IMG/VR virus record: IMGVR_UViG_3300048580_000637
Coordinates: 1 to 61,356 of that record
Strand: one strand, 5' to 3'
DNA from: a virus
DNA: 61,356 nt
Part shown: positions 59,734-61,356 of the stretch, piece after piece
Numbering within the stretch: the first letter of the stretch is position 1
How the letters are laid out: every line of letters starts with the position of its first letter
Notes under the pieces: model-generated
Databases searched by the model: none
Told to the model about the DNA's origin: nothing
What the model saw: the letters and a program-made list of their open reading frames with translations, nothing else
Made by a program: the position numbers and the translations under genes

Positions 59734-60967
59734 TAGCTTTTCTCCCCTATTAATTGAATTATTTCGTCGTATAGTCCGCAATCAACTATTATCTGAGTGG
59801 CGAAGACTGGCACTTGGCCAGCTTGCATAGCTTCTAACAGAATTTGAGCGGTTTCTTGATCAAGAAAATATTTTTTATTTTCTTTAAACTGGTAAGGCAG
59901 AAAATCATTGGGTTTTGGAGGTTGAGACTGTGATTTTTCTTTTGATTGTGCTATTAGGTAGGCGTGAACCATGGCGGCAATTTGACTAACCGTAGCCGAT
60001 AGTGAATTAATTTCTTCACATTTGACTTTTTGAATCCCTGAATATTTTTTTAGGATTAACCAGTCTGGCCACTCTTCCCACTCCTCGATAGGCAATCCCC
60101 ATGCACACCATTTGTAATAGATTTCTTCCCAATTAATGGGGTTAGCGATTGCCTCTAACCGCGCATTAATTGCGTCATCTATTCGTTTTTTTCGTCATCC
60201 TCCGTTGATTCTGATTCTGATTTTTCAGGCTCTGGTTTCTCAGTTTCTGGGTTTTGCCACTGAGTTATGTCTTGCCAGAGATAGTCTTGATAGAGTTTTA
60301 CTACCATAAATTGAGACATATCATTAATGTCTTGTATGGTAAAATCAACAGAAGATTTATTATCTTTAAGTTTAACTACCCGTCGAGGACTACCTAGAAA
60401 GTTAGCTAACAAGGCTTTATTGTAAGTTTCATAGGTTGTTTCCCGATCCTTAAATAAAGCGTTTAATTCATCGAGATAAGGCTCTACAAGTTCTATAGAT
60501 TCTCTTGCTAGTTCTCTTGTTTTTTTACGGTTGCTTAAAATCGATTGCTGTACAATAGCGGCGGTTTCTACTTTTTGTTCTACGCTGTCAGATTTTACCC
60601 CGTCAAGGGCATCAACCATGACCTGTTCAATCCGTTCTCGGATCGAACCGTCGTTAACTACTACTCCTTCAATTTCAGCAGTGGATAGTCCCGTTTTTTG
60701 TCCGATAGCTTTAATTTTCTCAAGATAAGCTTTGTCAGCTTTTTCCCGTGCCTCTAAGTATTCCTTGACTGTTTCATTTTCCTTTGGATTAATTCCGTAT
60801 CGTTTTAAAAACTTGATTCCAATCTCTCCATTTTCTTCAGTGGCAATTGTATCTATCTTTTCTAATAAAGCATCATTGTCTTGGATATAATAAAGCCACT
60901 CTTTTTTTAAAGGAAAAAAGAATGTTTCATTAAATTTCAATTTGCCCAATACGCTTAACTTCGCCAT
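59733..60967 (-). CDS. tail assembly chaperone GT fusion made by -1 frameshift (~411 aa)
   Basis: The frame of the 262-aa gene ends at TAG 60179. On the slippery A AAA AAC (60191-60185) a -1 shift enters the overlapping frame, reading R-I-D-D-A-I-N-A-R-L-E-A-I-A-N-P-I-N-W-E-E and on to TAA at 59733, which abuts the tape measure start. The downstream part (59733-60184) has no strong start of its own; a TTG at 60095 is all there is. This is the classic lambda G/GT arrangement. Confidence 0.8.
60179..60967 (-). CDS. tail assembly chaperone G (262 aa)
   Basis: The unshifted product, helical and acidic at the end (EPEKSESESTEDDEKNE). Located directly before the tape measure gene like lambda gpG. 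It should coat the tape measure protein during tail assembly. It overlaps the upstream tail gene by 38 nt. Its last codons hold the slippery heptamer. Confidence 0.75.
   Translation of the reverse strand: MAKLSVLGKLKFNETFFFPLKKEWLYYIQDNDALLEKIDTIATEENGEIGIKFLKRYGINPKENETVKEYLEAREKADKAYLEKIKAIGQKTGLSTAEIEGVVVNDGSIRERIEQVMVDALDGVKSDSVEQKVETAAIVQQSILSNRKKTRELARESIELVEPYLDELNALFKDRETTYETYNKALLANFLGSPRRVVKLKDNKSSVDFTIQDINDMSQFMVVKLYQDYLWQDITQWQNPETEKPEPEKSESESTEDDEKNE
60185..60191 (-). promoter_or_regulatory. -1 frameshift slippery heptamer A AAA AAC
   Basis: In zero frame the codons are GAA AAA AAC GAA TAG. Both tRNAs can re-pair after a -1 slip, and the new frame is open through the tape measure start. 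The stop two codons downstream matches known phage G/GT sites. Confidence 0.75.
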
Positions 60968-61223
60968 TTATTTTTACCTTTTGATTTCTTTTTGCACTTT
61001 GTTCAGTATTGAGCCACAGAGGATCAATGATCACAGATACCTGTATTCTTTCTTGGTTTTTTGTTCCGTCTGGTGGTTCGATTAATATCTTTTCTTGTTG
61101 ACTTATTTCTCGATCAAACGTACCGAAAGAAAACCAGAGGTAATTATTGATTATTCTAGAATTGACTAACATTACCTCTTGGTCTTCATCAACAAGGAGT
61201 TTAACTATTTTAATTGAGGTCAT
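60930..61223 (-). CDS. tail protein, 97 aa
   Basis: Beta-rich small protein (IKIVKLLVDEDQEVMLVNSR...) located between the probable tail tube gene and the chaperone gene and overlapping both. Position fits a tail completion or minor tail protein. No family recognised. Confidence 0.55.
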   Translation of the reverse strand: MTSIKIVKLLVDEDQEVMLVNSRIINNYLWFSFGTFDREISQQEKILIEPPDGTKNQERIQVSVIIDPLWLNTEQSAKRNQKVKINGEVKRIGQIEI

Positions 61224-61356
61224 CGGCTACATTAGGAGAGAATGGCGACGTTGCCATCGGTTTAATGTCAAACACATTGCCACTAATAGTTAGAGTTACG
61301 TTTCCTTGTAGGAAATTGCCTTTTTCACCACTAACATTTTGGCTAACATTTGTCTG
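61210..61356 (-). CDS. C-terminal part of a probable tail tube protein (partial)
   Basis: An open frame enters from the right edge and ends at TAA 61210, overlapping the next gene's start by 14 nt. The 48 visible residues (QGNVTLTISGNVFDIKPMA...) are beta-rich. The gene ahead of chaperone and tape measure genes is normally the major tail tube, hence the guess. Confidence 0.5.
   Translation of the reverse strand, partial: QTNVSQNVSGEKGNFLQGNVTLTISGNVFDIKPMATSPFSPNVADDLN

Overview
The window looks like a large piece of an AT-rich, long-tailed (siphovirus-like) bacteriophage genome, free or integrated, with a cyanobacterial host. Cyanobacterial signs are a DUF6464-type small protein, a GH19 endolysin carrying an SH3-like module I associate with cyanobacterial proteins, and a three-part thymidylate synthase of cyanobacterial type. 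Phage signs are a portal, MuF-like protein, prohead protease, capsid protein, a tape measure gene of about 9.7 kb preceded by a -1 frameshifting tail chaperone, tail hub proteins, a Rha-type regulator and a cI-like repressor. I found no terminase, DNA polymerase, integrase, rRNA or host housekeeping gene. Both ends cut through genes.

Layout: 0-1.8 kb (+) lectin-like tail or receptor-binding genes, the last truncated. 1.8-9.4 kb (-) nucleotide metabolism (thyA, nrdA, nrdB) behind small genes under one TTGACA-N17-TATAGT promoter. 9.5-18.4 kb head module, mostly (-), including a RusA-like resolvase, a DNA methyltransferase and, on the opposite strand, a probable 0.1-kb small RNA with its own promoter and terminator. 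18.5-25.5 kb lysis and tail/fibre genes. 25.4-38.1 kb replication and early genes (helicase, primase/DUF3987, ParB-like, Gp3/RDF-like), a tandem family of paralogous small proteins, a tRNA-like RNA and a divergent repressor whose operator-like motifs recur at the early promoter. 38.5-40.8 kb tail hub (J-like). 40.8-49.0 kb accessory island. 49.3-61.4 kb tail module (NlpC/P60, tape measure, chaperones).

The accessory island is the most unusual part. It carries two complete single-effector CRISPR units. Each has a TnpB-derived Cas12-like nuclease with an intact RuvC triad (561 and 629 aa), followed on the same strand by its own array (15 repeats/14 spacers, and 6 repeats/5 spacers). The two units use different repeats but share an identical 131-bp promoter/RBS/start region. 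The first effector's stop codon lies inside the first repeat of its array. Its 3' coding region also contains a 27-nt inverted copy of the repeat, that is, a tracrRNA-like anti-repeat embedded in the coding sequence, reminiscent of TnpB omega-RNA overlapping the 3' end of tnpB. No cas1/cas2 is visible, so spacer acquisition would have to be in trans. A third copy of the promoter lies divergent to a small ribbon-helix-helix gene.

Two copies of a roughly 240-bp structured non-coding element flank the island plus the J-like gene. The island appears to have been inserted between the NlpC/P60 gene and the J-like gene, which are normally close together.
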